A DNA stretch of 64,000 nucleotides from Candidatus Falkowella caecavicola (GCA_904420125.1 CAJFUK010000075.1:36719-100718); one strand, 5' to 3'. Shown: positions 11,097 to 20,784, counted from the stretch's first letter. Made by a program: numbers and translations. The notes: a model not told the origin generated them from the letters alone.

Positions 11097-11109
11097 GGGG
11101 AGAATATCT

Positions 11110-11397
11110 TTGATTACAAGTAAACAGAGAGCAAAATTACGTGGAATGGCCAATGATATCGACACGCTGTTCCAGGTGGGAAAAAGCGGGGTGACACCGG
11201 AAGTGATACAAAGTACAGCGGAAGCTTTACAGAAGCGGGAGCTGATTAAATTGCGCGTTTTGGAAAATTCCCTGCTTTCTGCTCGCGAAGCTGCTGTAGC
11301 TCTTTCGGAAGCGACTGGAGCTGATGTCGTACAGGTCATCGGTTCGCGTTTTGTACTTTATAAGCCAAACCCGAAGGAGCCAGTGATTCAGCTATAA
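11110..11397 (+). CDS. yhbY: YhbY-family RNA-binding protein (CRM domain)
   Basis: Small ribosome-assembly-associated RNA-binding protein with a single CRM domain. I place the start at TTG 11110 because AAGGGGAGA (11095-11103) is optimally spaced and the product then begins with ITSKQRAKLRGMAND, as in homologues, giving 95 residues. The frame is open upstream to 10858, but that part overlaps rdgB and is not believable coding. The GKSG loop typical of the CRM fold is present in FQVGKSGVTPE. The stop overlaps the nadD start by one base. Confidence 0.93.
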   Translation: MITSKQRAKLRGMANDIDTLFQVGKSGVTPEVIQSTAEALQKRELIKLRVLENSLLSAREAAVALSEATGADVVQVIGSRFVLYKPNPKEPVIQL

Positions 11398-12596
11398 TGG
11401 GAAAACGAATTGTCATTTTCGGCGGTACTTTTAACCCAGTGCATAATGGGCATATCCATTTGGCGCAGGCCTACCAGCAAAAATTTCAGTTTGATATGGT
11501 TTTGGTTATGCCGACTAACCATCCGCCGCATAAAACTTGTAATGACTTAGCGTCTAATGCAGATCGGCTTGCCATGTGTCAAATCGCTTTTGGAGATCTG
11601 CCGCATTTTGAAGTCAGTGATTATGAATTCCACCTTTCGGGAAAAAGTTATACTGTGCATACGCTTGAGGCTCTTGAACAGATATATACCGATGCGACTT
11701 TTTATTTTATTATGGGCGGCGATATGCTGCTGAGTTTTGATCATTGGTATCGTTGGAAAGACATCCTGCAAAAAGCGCATCTTTTAGCCGCTCCCCGTAC
11801 GCCGCAAGAACTTCCAAAGCTTCGGGAAAAAGCAGATTTTCTAAATCGCTGTGGAGGACATGTGATATTACTCGACATTCCGGTTCTGGAGATTTCTTCG
11901 ACACAAGTGCGCCAACGAGTCGGCGGTGGAGAAGATATATCCGATCTTGTCCCCGCTGGCGTTCAGGAATATATCCGCTCTCATCAGCTATACCGGGACA
12001 CTGTTGTCGAGCCTGAAACGCTCCCGACACGGGAAGAACTGCTGCCTCTGTTGCAGGCACATCTCAAGCCGGATCGGTATCAACATACTTTACAGGTCGC
12101 GGCACAAAGCGTTCTTTTGGCCAAACAATATGGAGCGGATCCGCATAAGGCGGAAACAGCCGGGCTTCTGCACGATATCATGAAAAACGAAGACCCAAAA
12201 AAGCAGTTGCATTTCATCGAACAAAATGGTATAATCTTAAACAATGTTGAGAAAAAAGCTCCGCAACTCTGGCATGCAATCGCCGGTGCTGTTTTCGCAG
12301 AGAAAGAACTGGGAATTCGGGATCCGGACGTTCTGTGCGCAATCCGTTATCATACGACCGGGCGTTCTGGTATGTCAATTTTAGAAAAAATTGTATTTAT
12401 GGCCGATTTAACCAGTCAGGACCGTCATTATCCAGATGTCGGCCGTTATCGAGTGTTGGTGCTGGCAGATCTGGATATGGCTCTGCTGCATGCTTTGTCC
12501 TATACGTTGGGGATGCTTTTACAAAAAGGCACGCCGCTGCACCCGGATACATTAGCCGCCTATTGGGAACTTTCCGGTAAAATAAAAAATAGATAA
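11397..12596 (+). CDS. nadD: Fusion of NadD adenylyltransferase and YqeK HD-domain hydrolase
   Basis: The N-terminal half (about residues 1-195) is nicotinate-mononucleotide adenylyltransferase for NAD synthesis, with GGTFNPVHNGHIHLA near the start and the ISSTQVRQRV motif near residue 165. The C-terminal half (about 205-399) is a YqeK-type HD domain, a predicted bis(5'-nucleosyl)-tetraphosphatase, with QHTLQVAAQS, the GLLHDIMKN metal-binding HD pair, and AIRYHTTGR. In Bacillus these are two adjacent genes; here one 399-codon frame runs through both with no stop. The rsfS gene follows, as usual after yqeK. Whether the protein is cleaved or works as one chain cannot be told. Confidence 0.95.
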   Translation: MGKRIVIFGGTFNPVHNGHIHLAQAYQQKFQFDMVLVMPTNHPPHKTCNDLASNADRLAMCQIAFGDLPHFEVSDYEFHLSGKSYTVHTLEALEQIYTDATFYFIMGGDMLLSFDHWYRWKDILQKAHLLAAPRTPQELPKLREKADFLNRCGGHVILLDIPVLEISSTQVRQRVGGGEDISDLVPAGVQEYIRSHQLYRDTVVEPETLPTREELLPLLQAHLKPDRYQHTLQVAAQSVLLAKQYGADPHKAETAGLLHDIMKNEDPKKQLHFIEQNGIILNNVEKKAPQLWHAIAGAVFAEKELGIRDPDVLCAIRYHTTGRSGMSILEKIVFMADLTSQDRHYPDVGRYRVLVLADLDMALLHALSYTLGMLLQKGTPLHPDTLAAYWELSGKIKNR

Positions 12597-12608
12597 AGGG
12601 GCATGGAG

Positions 12609-12962
12609 ATGACTTCATTAGAGCTTACTAAACAAATTGTTAAAATTCTGGATACAAAAAAAGCGGAAGATATCCGTGTCATCAAAATTAAGGATATTTC
12701 AATTATTGCAGATTACTTTATTATTGCAACCGGTAACAGTTCAACACAGGTTAAGGCGCTGGCGGATGAGGTCGATTTTAAGATCGGGGAAATGGGATTG
12801 AGTCCGGCGCATACCGAAGGATATCAATCTGCAACATGGACAGTGCTTGACTATCTGGATGTGGTCGTGCATGTGTTTTATAAGGACACCCGCACCACCT
12901 ATTCTTTGGAACGTTTATGGTCGGACGGCGTGGAAATCCCGCTGGACGAGCTTTTGCAATAG
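12609..12962 (+). CDS. rsfS: Ribosomal silencing factor RsfS (iojap family)
   Basis: Binds ribosomal protein L14 and blocks subunit joining under starvation. Family features visible are IADYFIIATGNSSTQVKALA, the EGYQSATWTVLDYLDVVVHVF strand and YSLERLW. The start is chosen at ATG 12609 because AAAGGGG at 12595-12601 then has 7-base spacing; the upstream in-frame ATG at 12603 sits only one base from it. This gives 117 residues, in range for the family. It follows nadD/yqeK by 12 bases, the conserved yqeK-rsfS order. Confidence 0.95.
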   Translation: MTSLELTKQIVKILDTKKAEDIRVIKIKDISIIADYFIIATGNSSTQVKALADEVDFKIGEMGLSPAHTEGYQSATWTVLDYLDVVVHVFYKDTRTTYSLERLWSDGVEIPLDELLQ

Positions 12963-12989
12963 ACGGAAATAATATAGGAGTGAGAAAAG

Positions 12990-15395
12990 TTGAAATACAA
13001 TTTTTCCGAAGTAGAAAAAAAGTGGCAGGATATTTGGGAGAAGAATAACACGTTTGCAGCAAAAGACGACTATACCTTGCCGAAATATTTTGCACTGGTG
13101 GAATTCCCATACCCATCTGGGCAAGGTTTGCATGTTGGGCATCCGCGTTCCTATACAGCGCTGGATATTGTTGCGCGTAAGCGGCGGATGGAAGGTTATA
13201 ATGTGTTGTACCCGATGGGGTGGGACGCATTTGGTCTGCCAACCGAAAACTTTGCCATTAAAAATAAAATCCATCCCAAGATTGTAACAGAAAATAACAT
13301 CCTTAACTTTAAAAAACAGTTAAAAGCCTTAGGATTATCTTTCGACTGGACACGGGAGATCAACACCACAGATCCGAAGTACTATAAATGGACGCAGTGG
13401 ATTTTTTTACAGCTGTTTAAAAAGGGCCTTGCTTATAAAAAGGAGATGGCTGTCAACTGGTGTACCTCCTGCAAGGTCGTTTTGGCAAATGAAGAGGTTG
13501 TCAACGGCGTGTGTGAGCGTTGCGGAGGAGAAGTCATCAGGAAAGTAAAATCCCAGTGGATGCTGAAGATTACTGAATATGCACAGCGTTTGATTGATGA
13601 TCTGGCAGATGTGGATTACATTGATCGGGTCAAAACCTCTCAAAAGAACTGGATTGGACGTTCAGAGGGTGCGGAAGTAGAATTTGCCACAACGGCTGGA
13701 GATACTCTGAAGATTTATACCACGCGGCCGGACACGCTGTTTGGTGCAACCTATATGGTTATTTCTCCAGAACATCCGTTCCTGGAACAATGGGCAGATC
13801 AAATTACCAATATGGATGCCATTCGCGCTTATCAGCAGGAAGCCGCTAAAAAATCGGATTTTGAACGGACAGAGGTCGTAAAGGATAAGACTGGTGTGCA
13901 GTTGGAAGGCGTACGTGGTATCAACCCGGTCAATAATCGGGAAATTCCGATTTTTGTTTCAGATTATGTTCTGATGAGCTATGGGACGGGTGCTATTATG
14001 GCAGTTCCGGCGCACGATACCCGTGACTATGATTTTGCAAAGAAATTTGACCTGCCGATTATTGAGGTTGTTGCAGGCGGAAATATTGAACAAGAGGCGT
14101 TTACAGACTGTGAGACCGGCACAATGATTAACTCCGGCATGCTGAATGGATTGTCTGTAGAGGATGCCAAAAAGAAGATGATTGCCTGGCTGAAAGAAAA
14201 CAAAAAGGGAACATCGAAAGTCAATTTCAAGCTCCGCGACTGGGTATTTTCCCGGCAGCGATACTGGGGAGAACCGATTCCCCTGGTTTACTGTGAAAAG
14301 TGCGGTTGGGTACCGATTCCTGAAGAACAGTTGCCGTTGCAGCTTCCGGAAGTAGACTCCTATGAACCAACCGATGATGGAGAATCCCCCTTGTCTACAA
14401 TGGAGGAATTTGTGCATACCAGCTGTCCGCATTGCGGAGGTCCTGCAAAACGCGAAACCGATACTATGCCGCAATGGGCAGGTTCTTCCTGGTATTTCCT
14501 GCGTTATTGCGATCCGCATAACCCCAATGCGCTGGCCTCCAAAGAAGCTTTGAACTACTGGATGCCGGTTGACTGGTATAACGGCGGCATGGAGCATACC
14601 ACTCTGCATTTACTCTACTCCCGTTTCTGGCACAAATTCCTGTATGATATCGGTGTTGTGAATACCAAAGAACCATATCAAAAACGAACCAGCCATGGAA
14701 TGATTCTTGGCGAAAATGGGGAGAAGATGAGTAAATCCCGCGGAAATGTAGTCAATCCGGACGATATTATCCGGGACTATGGAGCGGATACTCTCCGGTT
14801 ATATGAAATGTTTATTGGAGACTTTGAAAAAGCGGCACCCTGGAGTTCTGCAAGTATCAAAGGCTGTAAACGTTTCTTGGAACGGATTTGGAGCCTGCAA
14901 GATATTCTAACAGATGCACCGGGATATCGTCCGGAGATGGAAAGCAAAATTCATAAAACGATCCGCAAAGTCACGGAAGATATCGAAAACCTTAAATTCA
15001 ATACCGCGATTGCTGCAATGATGGCTCTTTTAAATGATATTGCAGACAGTAAATCGATTACACGGGATGAATATAAGACGTTGCTTATCCTTTTAAATCC
15101 GTTTGCGCCGCATATGACAGAAGAAATTTTTTCTGTTCAGCAGTATGGCGGTCAAATTTCCGAACAGAGCTGGCCTGTATATGATCCAAACAAGTGCAAA
15201 GAAGATACCATTGAGATTGCTGTTCAGATCAATGGCAAAATGAAAACCAAGTTGATGGTACCTGCTGACATTGAAAATGCAGATGCCCTGGCACAGGCTA
15301 AAGCGAATGTGAAGGTAGCGGAAGCGATTTCTGGCAAGACCGTTGTTAAAGAGATTTATGTCAAAGGTAAACTGGTCAATATTGTTGTCAAGTAA
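12990..15395 (+). CDS. leuS: Leucyl-tRNA synthetase
   Basis: Class Ia synthetase charging tRNA-Leu. The 801 residues show the HIGH-type site in [14 protein letters not shown], zinc-type cysteine pairs around residues 150-175 (CTSCK and CERCG), the CP1 editing insertion, and the KMSKS loop in [10 protein letters not shown]. It starts with TTG at 12990 behind TAGGAGTGAG; no ATG is better placed. It closes the long housekeeping run that began with topA. No T-box leader is visible in the 27 bases upstream, so it depends on the upstream transcript. Confidence 0.97.
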   Translation: MKYNFSEVEKKWQDIWEKNNTFAAKDDYTLPKYFALVEFPYPSGQGLHVGHPRSYTALDIVARKRRMEGYNVLYPMGWDAFGLPTENFAIKNKIHPKIVTENNILNFKKQLKALGLSFDWTREINTTDPKYYKWTQWIFLQLFKKGLAYKKEMAVNWCTSCKVVLANEEVVNGVCERCGGEVIRKVKSQWMLKITEYAQRLIDDLADVDYIDRVKTSQKNWIGRSEGAEVEFATTAGDTLKIYTTRPDTLFGATYMVISPEHPFLEQWADQITNMDAIRAYQQEAAKKSDFERTEVVKDKTGVQLEGVRGINPVNNREIPIFVSDYVLMSYGTGAIMAVPAHDTRDYDFAKKFDLPIIEVVAGGNIEQEAFTDCETGTMINSGMLNGLSVEDAKKKMIAWLKENKKGTSKVNFKLRDWVFSRQRYWGEPIPLVYCEKCGWVPIPEEQLPLQLPEVDSYEPTDDGESPLSTMEEFVHTSCPHCGGPAKRETDTMPQWAGSSWYFLRYCDPHNPNALASKEALNYWMPVDWYNGGMEHTTLHLLYSRFWHKFLYDIGVVNTKEPYQKRTSHGMILGENGEKMSKSRGNVVNPDDIIRDYGADTLRLYEMFIGDFEKAAPWSSASIKGCKRFLERIWSLQDILTDAPGYRPEMESKIHKTIRKVTEDIENLKFNTAIAAMMALLNDIADSKSITRDEYKTLLILLNPFAPHMTEEIFSVQQYGGQISEQSWPVYDPNKCKEDTIEIAVQINGKMKTKLMVPADIENADALAQAKANVKVAEAISGKTVVKEIYVKGKLVNIVVK

Positions 15396-15480
15396 ATGTT
15401 CTAATTGGTATAAGCACGCATCTATATAAGTCAAAATATTTTTATATAATTTATGCAATATGACAATATTTACAAAAGTC

Positions 15481-15510
15481 TTGACTTTTGGTATGGCCAT
15501 ACTGTATAAT
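15481..15510 (+). promoter_or_regulatory. Promoter of rpsU
   Basis: TTGACT at 15481-15486 and a perfect TATAAT at 15505-15510, with an 18-base spacer. Transcription would begin near 15517, leaving a leader of about 80 bases before rpsU. This sits in the 203-base gap after leuS, which otherwise holds AT-rich sequence with no clear terminator for leuS. Confidence 0.8.
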
Positions 15511-15542
15511 AATCTTATGTACTTGTGTGTTATAGTATATAC

Positions 15543-15590
15543 TATCAGTGGAAACTGATAAGTAACCTCTGCCTTTGGGGCAAAGGGAGG
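15543..15590 (+). promoter_or_regulatory. Structured rpsU leader with sequestered ribosome binding site
   Basis: Two hairpins follow each other. TATCAGT pairs with ACTGATA around a GGAA loop (15543-15560). Then CCTTTG (15572-15577) pairs with CAAAGG (15581-15586), with outer CCT/AGG pairing (15566-15568 with 15588-15590). The second stem includes the Shine-Dalgarno GGGAGG, which lies 7 bases before the rpsU ATG. This could give translational feedback or temperature/ribosome-dependent control. It is a hand-drawn fold. Confidence 0.45.
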
Positions 15591-15597
15591 GAAAGAA

Positions 15598-15774
15598 ATG
15601 GCAGAAGTAAAAGTAAAAGACAATGAGTCTTTAGATAGTGCTTTAAGAAGATTTAAACGTTCCTGTGCAAAAGCTGGTGTTCTGGCTGAGGTTCGCAAAA
15701 GAGAGCATTATGAAAAACCTTCCGTAAAGCGCAAGAAAAAATCTGAAGCTGCACGTAAACGTAAGTTTAAATAA
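15598..15774 (+). CDS. rpsU: 30S ribosomal protein S21
   Basis: A 58-residue very basic protein, [20 protein letters not shown] followed by a Lys/Arg-rich tail ending RKRKFK, which is the S21 pattern. S21 binds near the anti-Shine-Dalgarno end of 16S rRNA and assists initiation. It has its own strong promoter, a GGAGG ribosome binding site at 15586-15590, and a terminator immediately downstream, so it is mainly monocistronic. Confidence 0.96.
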   Translation: MAEVKVKDNESLDSALRRFKRSCAKAGVLAEVRKREHYEKPSVKRKKKSEAARKRKFK

Positions 15775-15793
15775 GCTTTCGGGATTATGGACT

Positions 15794-15836
15794 AAAGCGG
15801 GTAAAAGCATTCATTGAGTGTTTTTCCCGCTTTTTC
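15794..15836 (+). terminator. Terminator after rpsU
   Basis: AAAGCGGG pairs with CCCGCTTT across a long T/A-rich inner stem and is followed by a T-run. It lies 20 bases after the rpsU stop and just before yqeG. Confidence 0.75.
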
Positions 15837-15878
15837 ATTATGATCACAAATTGTTCCGGAAAAGATAGGGGAAATCAT

Positions 15879-16391
15879 ATGTCAATTTTTAAGCCAGATT
15901 TAATGGTGCACAGCATTATGGATATTCAACCGTCTGACCTGCAAGACAGAGGGATACAGGCCATGATTCTGGACGCAGATAATACACTGTCTGTTCATGG
16001 AAGTGCGATTCCATACAATGGGGTACCGGATTGGATTCAGACGATGAAAGCAGCGAATATATCCATGTTGATTGCATCGAACAACACACAGCAAAGAATC
16101 CATCCGCTGGCACAAAACCTGGGGCTGGAATACCGTTATATGAGTTTAAAACCACTGCCCTTTATTTTTTGTTCTGCACGTAAAACTTTTGGAGTACCGC
16201 GTAAAAAAATTGCTGTTATTGGAGATCAATTGTTTACTGATATTGTAGGCGGACACCTGGCCGGAATGATGACGATACTGGTGGAACCATTTGAAATGGA
16301 GACCGGAATGTTGGCACTATTCAAGCGAAAATTAGAAGCGCCTTTGATACGCCGGTATCGAAAACACCAAACAAGAAATGGGGGCCGTTAG
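15879..16391 (+). CDS. yqeG: YqeG-family HAD phosphatase
   Basis: HAD-superfamily subfamily IIIA phosphatase related to mitochondrial phosphatidylglycerophosphate phosphatase Gep4; a lipid-phosphate substrate is plausible but unproven. The nucleophile motif DADNT is at residues 32-36, followed by the LIASNNTQQR motif II and VIGDQLFTDIVGG carrying the metal-binding Asp. The open frame extends upstream to 15840, but ATG 15879 has a GATAGGGGAAA ribosome binding site and gives 170 residues, the normal family length. In Firmicutes yqeG commonly precedes aroE/yqeH or other shikimate genes; here aroQ lies two genes downstream. Confidence 0.9.
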   Translation: MSIFKPDLMVHSIMDIQPSDLQDRGIQAMILDADNTLSVHGSAIPYNGVPDWIQTMKAANISMLIASNNTQQRIHPLAQNLGLEYRYMSLKPLPFIFCSARKTFGVPRKKIAVIGDQLFTDIVGGHLAGMMTILVEPFEMETGMLALFKRKLEAPLIRRYRKHQTRNGGR

Positions 16392-16394
16392 TTT

Positions 16395-17258
16395 ATGGTA
16401 CATGCTGTTTTTGGCCCAGCTGGCACCAGCGACAGTTATATAGAACGTGGGTATAAAAATCAATTATCCATGCCGGAATATCTGAAGGAGTTTGGCCTGG
16501 AAGCATATGAATATCAATGTGGACATGGGTTAAAAGTTTCTGATCAGACCGCTGAAAATTTTGGAAATGTCATGGCGCAATCGGGAATTGTCCTTTCCTT
16601 ACATGCACCTTATTATATTTCACTATCCAGTATAGAACAGGAAAAGCGGGATAAAAGCGTTACTTATATCTGGCAAAGCGCCCGTTTAGCGCATTTGATG
16701 GGTGCCAAACGAATCATTGTTCATACCGGTTCGTGCGGAAAACTGAGTCGGGCGGACGCGCTGGCTCTTGCCGCCGACACGCTTCGCCGTGCGTTACAGA
16801 AACTGGAGGAAGAAGCTTTAGCAGATCATGTGACAATTTGCCCGGAGACTATGGGAAAAATCAATCAATTAGGGACATTAGAAGAAGTTTTAACGCTGTG
16901 TAAACTGGATGACAGATTGATTCCCTGCATTGATTTTGGACATTTAAATGCCCGTACATTAGGCGCAATTCGGACTAAAGAAGATTATCGGGCAATATTA
17001 GATGCCACGGAAAATGCGTTAGGCGCAGACCGGCTGAAAAATTTTCATGCGCATTTCAGCAAGATCGAATATACCGCAGGGGGCGAAAAAAGGCATTTAA
17101 CGTTTGCTGATACGGTGTTTGGACCTGATTTTGATCCATTGGCAGAACTGATTGCGCAAAAGGCATTGACGCCTACGATCATCTGTGAATCTGCCGGTAC
17201 ACAAGCGGAGGATGCGGCAGCAATGATGCAGATGTATCGGTCTTATTTAAACAGATAA
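16395..17258 (+). CDS. Endonuclease IV-like TIM-barrel protein
   Basis: Probable AP endonuclease of the Nfo family, or a sugar-phosphate isomerase-like relative. At 287 residues it matches Nfo length. Zinc-ligand positions line up with Nfo: His in LSLHAPYYIS, His in IIVHTGSCG, Glu in ICPETMGK, Asp/His in CIDFGHLNAR, His in NFHAHFSK and Glu in TIICESAG. The Asp-x-His pair expected after the sixth ligand is less clear (GGEKRH), so nuclease activity is likely but not certain. It starts 3 bases after the yqeG stop and ends just before a strong terminator. Confidence 0.85.
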   Translation: MVHAVFGPAGTSDSYIERGYKNQLSMPEYLKEFGLEAYEYQCGHGLKVSDQTAENFGNVMAQSGIVLSLHAPYYISLSSIEQEKRDKSVTYIWQSARLAHLMGAKRIIVHTGSCGKLSRADALALAADTLRRALQKLEEEALADHVTICPETMGKINQLGTLEEVLTLCKLDDRLIPCIDFGHLNARTLGAIRTKEDYRAILDATENALGADRLKNFHAHFSKIEYTAGGEKRHLTFADTVFGPDFDPLAELIAQKALTPTIICESAGTQAEDAAAMMQMYRSYLNR

Positions 17259-17264
17259 TTTTTT

Positions 17265-17302
17265 AAGTCAACCAGCAGATGAAAATGCTGGTTGACTTTT
17301 TT
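17265..17302 (+). terminator. Terminator after the endonuclease IV-like gene
   Basis: A perfect 13-base stem AAGTCAACCAGCA / TGCTGGTTGACTT with an 8-base loop is followed by a T-run at 17297-17302. Confidence 0.9.
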
Positions 17303-17352
17303 ATGATTTCTAAAAATTTCGTTTTATTTTGGATATATTTATATTAGGACTC

Positions 17353-17381
17353 TTGCAATTTGCGCATTATTTATATATAAT
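17353..17381 (+). promoter_or_regulatory. Promoter of the aroQ-peptidase-pyk group
   Basis: TTGCAA at 17353-17358, a 17-base spacer and a perfect TATAAT at 17376-17381, directly after a terminator. Confidence 0.75.
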
Positions 17382-17450
17382 GATATTTGGTGAAAGTTGG
17401 TCTTTTTATGGATCAGTTTTGCAAGGATACAGGAAAGGTGCGGAAACGGC

Positions 17451-17885
17451 ATGAAGAAAAAAATATTATTGATACATGGTCCGAATCTGAATATGCTCGG
17501 TGAGCGTGAAACAGGTATTTATGGGAAAGAAACCTTTGACAGTATCAACCAGCAGATTTTAGCCCATGCGGAGCAATTAGGAATTGAATGTGAGATATTT
17601 CAATCGAATTGTGAAGGCGCGCTGATTGATAAAATGCAGGAATGCCGTCAGAAAGTCGATGGAATCGTTATCAATGCCGGTGCTTATACGCATTACAGCT
17701 ATGCAATCCGAGATGCGATTGCCAGTATTAAAATTCCTTGTATTGAGGTGCATTGTTCTAATATATATAATCGTGAAGATTTTCGGAAGACCTCTGTGAT
17801 TGCACCTGTTTGTGTCGGACAGATCTCCGGATTTGGAAAATACAGTTATATGTTGGCTCTGGATGCCATCGTAAATTTAATATAG
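17451..17885 (+). CDS. aroQ: 3-dehydroquinate dehydratase, type II
   Basis: Converts 3-dehydroquinate to 3-dehydroshikimate in the shikimate pathway, forming a dodecamer in the cytoplasm. The family N-terminus KKKILLIHGPNLNMLGERE is followed by GIYG, whose Tyr is catalytic. The INAGAYTHYSYAIRDAI segment and IEVHCSNIYNREDFR carry the catalytic His. The frame is open to 17397, but the ATG at 17451 matches the family start and gives 144 residues; the ribosome binding site (AGGAAAGGTG) is somewhat distant. Expressed from the promoter at 17353. Confidence 0.95.
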   Translation: MKKKILLIHGPNLNMLGERETGIYGKETFDSINQQILAHAEQLGIECEIFQSNCEGALIDKMQECRQKVDGIVINAGAYTHYSYAIRDAIASIKIPCIEVHCSNIYNREDFRKTSVIAPVCVGQISGFGKYSYMLALDAIVNLI

Positions 17886-17918
17886 TGAACCTGTAACTAC
17901 TTTAATAAGGGGGGGTAT

Positions 17919-19001
17919 ATGATGGCCAATTATATTGCTGCACTGATGGAAAAACTTCCTGCATCTCTGGACTGCGGAATTGTAACATCTCCAATGAATC
18001 GACGGTATTTGACGGGATTCTGTTCTTCTGCTGGGATTTTAGTACTCACGCATACAAAGAGCTATTTTTTAATTGACTTTCGTTATATTGAGAAAGCCAA
18101 ACAGGATGTGGATCGCAGCGTTTGCGACGTGATCTTGTTGGAAAACCAAAACAGTCAACTTGCTGAAATTTTTTCCAGACACGCTGTACAAACCGTAGGA
18201 GTGGAAGCTGACTATATTACACTCAATGACTATCATAGCTTTTGCAAGGCATTTCCAAAACAACAGTTTGTCGACAGCCGGGAATTCAGCGATGTGATTG
18301 CGGGCATGCGTATCATTAAAGCGGAGTGGGAAATTGATAAAATTGTTGCAGCCCAGCGAATAGCAGAACAGGCTTTTGATGAAATTCTACAATTTATTAA
18401 ACCAGGCGTGTCAGAACGTGATATTGCATTAAATTTAGACTTTTCTATGCGGCGGGCGGGTGCAGAAGACATTTCTTTCAGCACGATTGCTGTATCCGGA
18501 AAAAATTCTTCTTTGCCGCATGGAACACCTGGAAATAAGCTGGTAGAAAACGGAGACTTTGTGACAATGGATTTTGGCGCACTACTGGATGGATATCACA
18601 GTGATATGACACGTACCGTAGCGGTGGGGTATGCGACAGAAGAAATGCAGCGGGTATATGATACTGTCCTGGAGGCAAACCGTCTTGGAATCGCAGCTGT
18701 CCGAGCGGGGATCACCGGTATGGAAGTGGATCGTATTTCGCGTTCTTTTATTGAAGCGCAGGGTTATAGCGGCTGTTTTGGACATGGTCTTGGACACGGA
18801 GTCGGACTGGACATCCATGAAGCACCCTCCTTATCTCCGCGCGGAGATATTGTTCTGCAACCCAATATGGTCGTGACCATTGAACCGGGGGTCTATCTGG
18901 AGAACAAGTTTGGCATTCGCATTGAAGATATGGTCGTAGTCACGGAAAATGGCTGTAAAAATTTAACCCGGTCTTCTAAAGACTTGATGATTTTAAAATA
19001 A
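17919..19001 (+). CDS. M24 family metallopeptidase (Xaa-Pro aminopeptidase type)
   Basis: Predicted proline-specific aminopeptidase or dipeptidase with a creatinase-like N-terminal domain (about residues 1-130) and a pita-bread catalytic domain. The five metal ligands are visible: Asp in MDFGALLDG, Asp in YHSDMTRTV, His in GLGHGVGLDIHE, Glu in TIEPGVYLE and Glu in GIRIEDMVVV. It starts behind AAGGGGGGG; two adjacent ATGs (17919 and 17922) are possible. In many Firmicutes this gene precedes efp; here pyk follows after 13 bases. PepP and PepQ cannot be separated by eye. Confidence 0.92.
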   Translation: MMANYIAALMEKLPASLDCGIVTSPMNRRYLTGFCSSAGILVLTHTKSYFLIDFRYIEKAKQDVDRSVCDVILLENQNSQLAEIFSRHAVQTVGVEADYITLNDYHSFCKAFPKQQFVDSREFSDVIAGMRIIKAEWEIDKIVAAQRIAEQAFDEILQFIKPGVSERDIALNLDFSMRRAGAEDISFSTIAVSGKNSSLPHGTPGNKLVENGDFVTMDFGALLDGYHSDMTRTVAVGYATEEMQRVYDTVLEANRLGIAAVRAGITGMEVDRISRSFIEAQGYSGCFGHGLGHGVGLDIHEAPSLSPRGDIVLQPNMVVTIEPGVYLENKFGIRIEDMVVVTENGCKNLTRSSKDLMILK

Positions 19002-19014
19002 AAGGAGAATATTT

Positions 19015-20784
19015 ATGCGCAGAACGAAAATTGTCTGCACGCTGGGCCCTTCTACAGATAACGAAAACACACTTCGGGAGTTAATTATTTCCGGAATGAA
19101 TGTTGCACGATTTAATTTTTCCCATGGAACCCATGAGTATCATAAAAATATGTTTCAAATGCTCTGCCGGGCACGGGATGAATTGAAAATGCCGATTGCG
19201 GCTATGTTAGACACAAAAGGCCCCGAAGTGCGTCTGAAAAATTTTGCCAAAGGTAAAGTAATGCTGGAAGCCGGTAAAATGTTTACATTGACCACACGAG
19301 AAGTTGAAGGAGATGAGACAATTGTCTCGATTTCTTACAAACGTTTACCACAGGATGTTCATGTAGGAAGCCGCATTCTCATTGACGATGGACTGGTGGA
19401 ACTGACTGTAATCAGTGTGACGGATACGGATATTGTCTGCGAAATCGTGAATGGCGGCCCTATATCCAATCATAAAGGAGTCAATCTGCCGGACACCCGA
19501 TTGACGATGCCCTATATGAGTGAAGCAGACCGTCAGGATATTATTTTTGGTATCCAGACAGGATATGATTTTATTGCTGCTTCTTTTGTGCGCTGTGCTG
19601 ATGATGTGATGGAAGTACGTCATCTGCTGCATGAGCATGGAGGAGATCACATTAAAATTATTGCCAAAATAGAAAACTCAGATGGTGTTGAAAATATCGA
19701 CGAAATTCTGCATGCAGCAGATGGAATTATGGTTGCACGAGGGGATATGGGGGTAGAGATTGATCTCAAAAAACTGCCTGCGATCCAAAAACAGCTGATT
19801 AAAAAAGCATACCGTGCAGGTAAAATAGCAATCACGGCCACCCAAATGCTGGATAGTATGATTAAAAATCCTCGTCCCACCCGTGCAGAAACAACCGATG
19901 TTGCCAATGCAATTTATGATGGTACCAGCGCGATTATGCTTTCCGGTGAGACGGCTGCTGGCATGTATCCCGTACAGGCGGTAAAAACCATGGCGGAAAT
20001 AGCAGAATATACCGAATGCGATATTGACTATAAGAGCCGTTTTAAACGGTATGAATATGACGAACATGCCAATGTAACCCATGCAATTTCTCAGGCAACG
20101 GTAACCACCGCGCATACATTACAGGCAAAAGCCATTATTACAGTAACTGAGTCGGGTAAAACAGCGCGAATGATCAGTAAGTTCCGTCCAGTATGTCCGA
20201 TTATCAGCGGTACTTGCGCGCCGCAGGTTTACCGGCAAATGGCTTTGTCCTGGGGCGTTATTCCAATCATGGTTGAAGAAAAAACGAATACAGACGAATT
20301 GTTTCAGCATGCAGTCGATCGTGCAGAGGAAGAGGGACTGGTACAAAATGGTGATCTGGTTGTCATTACAGCCGGTGTGCCTCTCGGTGTCTCAGGCACT
20401 ACCAATCTTTTAAAAGTGCATATTGTCGGTAATATTCTGGCTTCCGGTACAGGTGTCACCTCAGGTTCTGTCTGCGCAAATTTATGTGTATGTAAAACAG
20501 AAGATGAGGCGCTGAAAAATTTTGAACCTGGAGATATTTTGGTAATCCCACAAACGGGAAATAAACTGTTGCAGATCATGAAGGATGCAGCTGGAATCAT
20601 TACAGAGCTTGACGGTATGGACACACACGCAGCGATCGTCGGCATGACCTTAGAAATCCCTGTGATCGTTGGTGCCGCCAATGCCACCAGTTTGTTAAAG
20701 AATGGCGTTACAGTGGTTTTGGATGCGAGCAGGGGAATTGTCTGTAGTCAAAAACAGGAAAAAACGGCCCTGGCGAAAAAATAA
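19015..20784 (+). CDS. pyk: Pyruvate kinase with C-terminal PEP-utilizer domain
   Basis: Final ATP-forming step of glycolysis. The 589 residues comprise the catalytic core (MLDTKGPEVRL, MVARGDMGVEID, the TRAETTDVANAIYDGTSAIM helix) and an allosteric domain. A further extension of about 110 residues carries THAAIVGMTLEIPVIVGA, the phosphohistidine-domain fold known from Bacillus pyruvate kinase; its sequence T-H-A keeps the His. The ribosome binding site AAAGGAGAA precedes the ATG. The gene ends at a strong bidirectional terminator. pfkA is elsewhere in the window (42.0 kb), not linked as in some Firmicutes. Confidence 0.97.
   Translation: MRRTKIVCTLGPSTDNENTLRELIISGMNVARFNFSHGTHEYHKNMFQMLCRARDELKMPIAAMLDTKGPEVRLKNFAKGKVMLEAGKMFTLTTREVEGDETIVSISYKRLPQDVHVGSRILIDDGLVELTVISVTDTDIVCEIVNGGPISNHKGVNLPDTRLTMPYMSEADRQDIIFGIQTGYDFIAASFVRCADDVMEVRHLLHEHGGDHIKIIAKIENSDGVENIDEILHAADGIMVARGDMGVEIDLKKLPAIQKQLIKKAYRAGKIAITATQMLDSMIKNPRPTRAETTDVANAIYDGTSAIMLSGETAAGMYPVQAVKTMAEIAEYTECDIDYKSRFKRYEYDEHANVTHAISQATVTTAHTLQAKAIITVTESGKTARMISKFRPVCPIISGTCAPQVYRQMALSWGVIPIMVEEKTNTDELFQHAVDRAEEEGLVQNGDLVVITAGVPLGVSGTTNLLKVHIVGNILASGTGVTSGSVCANLCVCKTEDEALKNFEPGDILVIPQTGNKLLQIMKDAAGIITELDGMDTHAAIVGMTLEIPVIVGAANATSLLKNGVTVVLDASRGIVCSQKQEKTALAKK

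Noticed and set aside
10858..11109. Upstream extension of the yhbY frame
   Set aside because: It overlaps rdgB in another frame, and a well-spaced TTG start at 11110 explains the gene.
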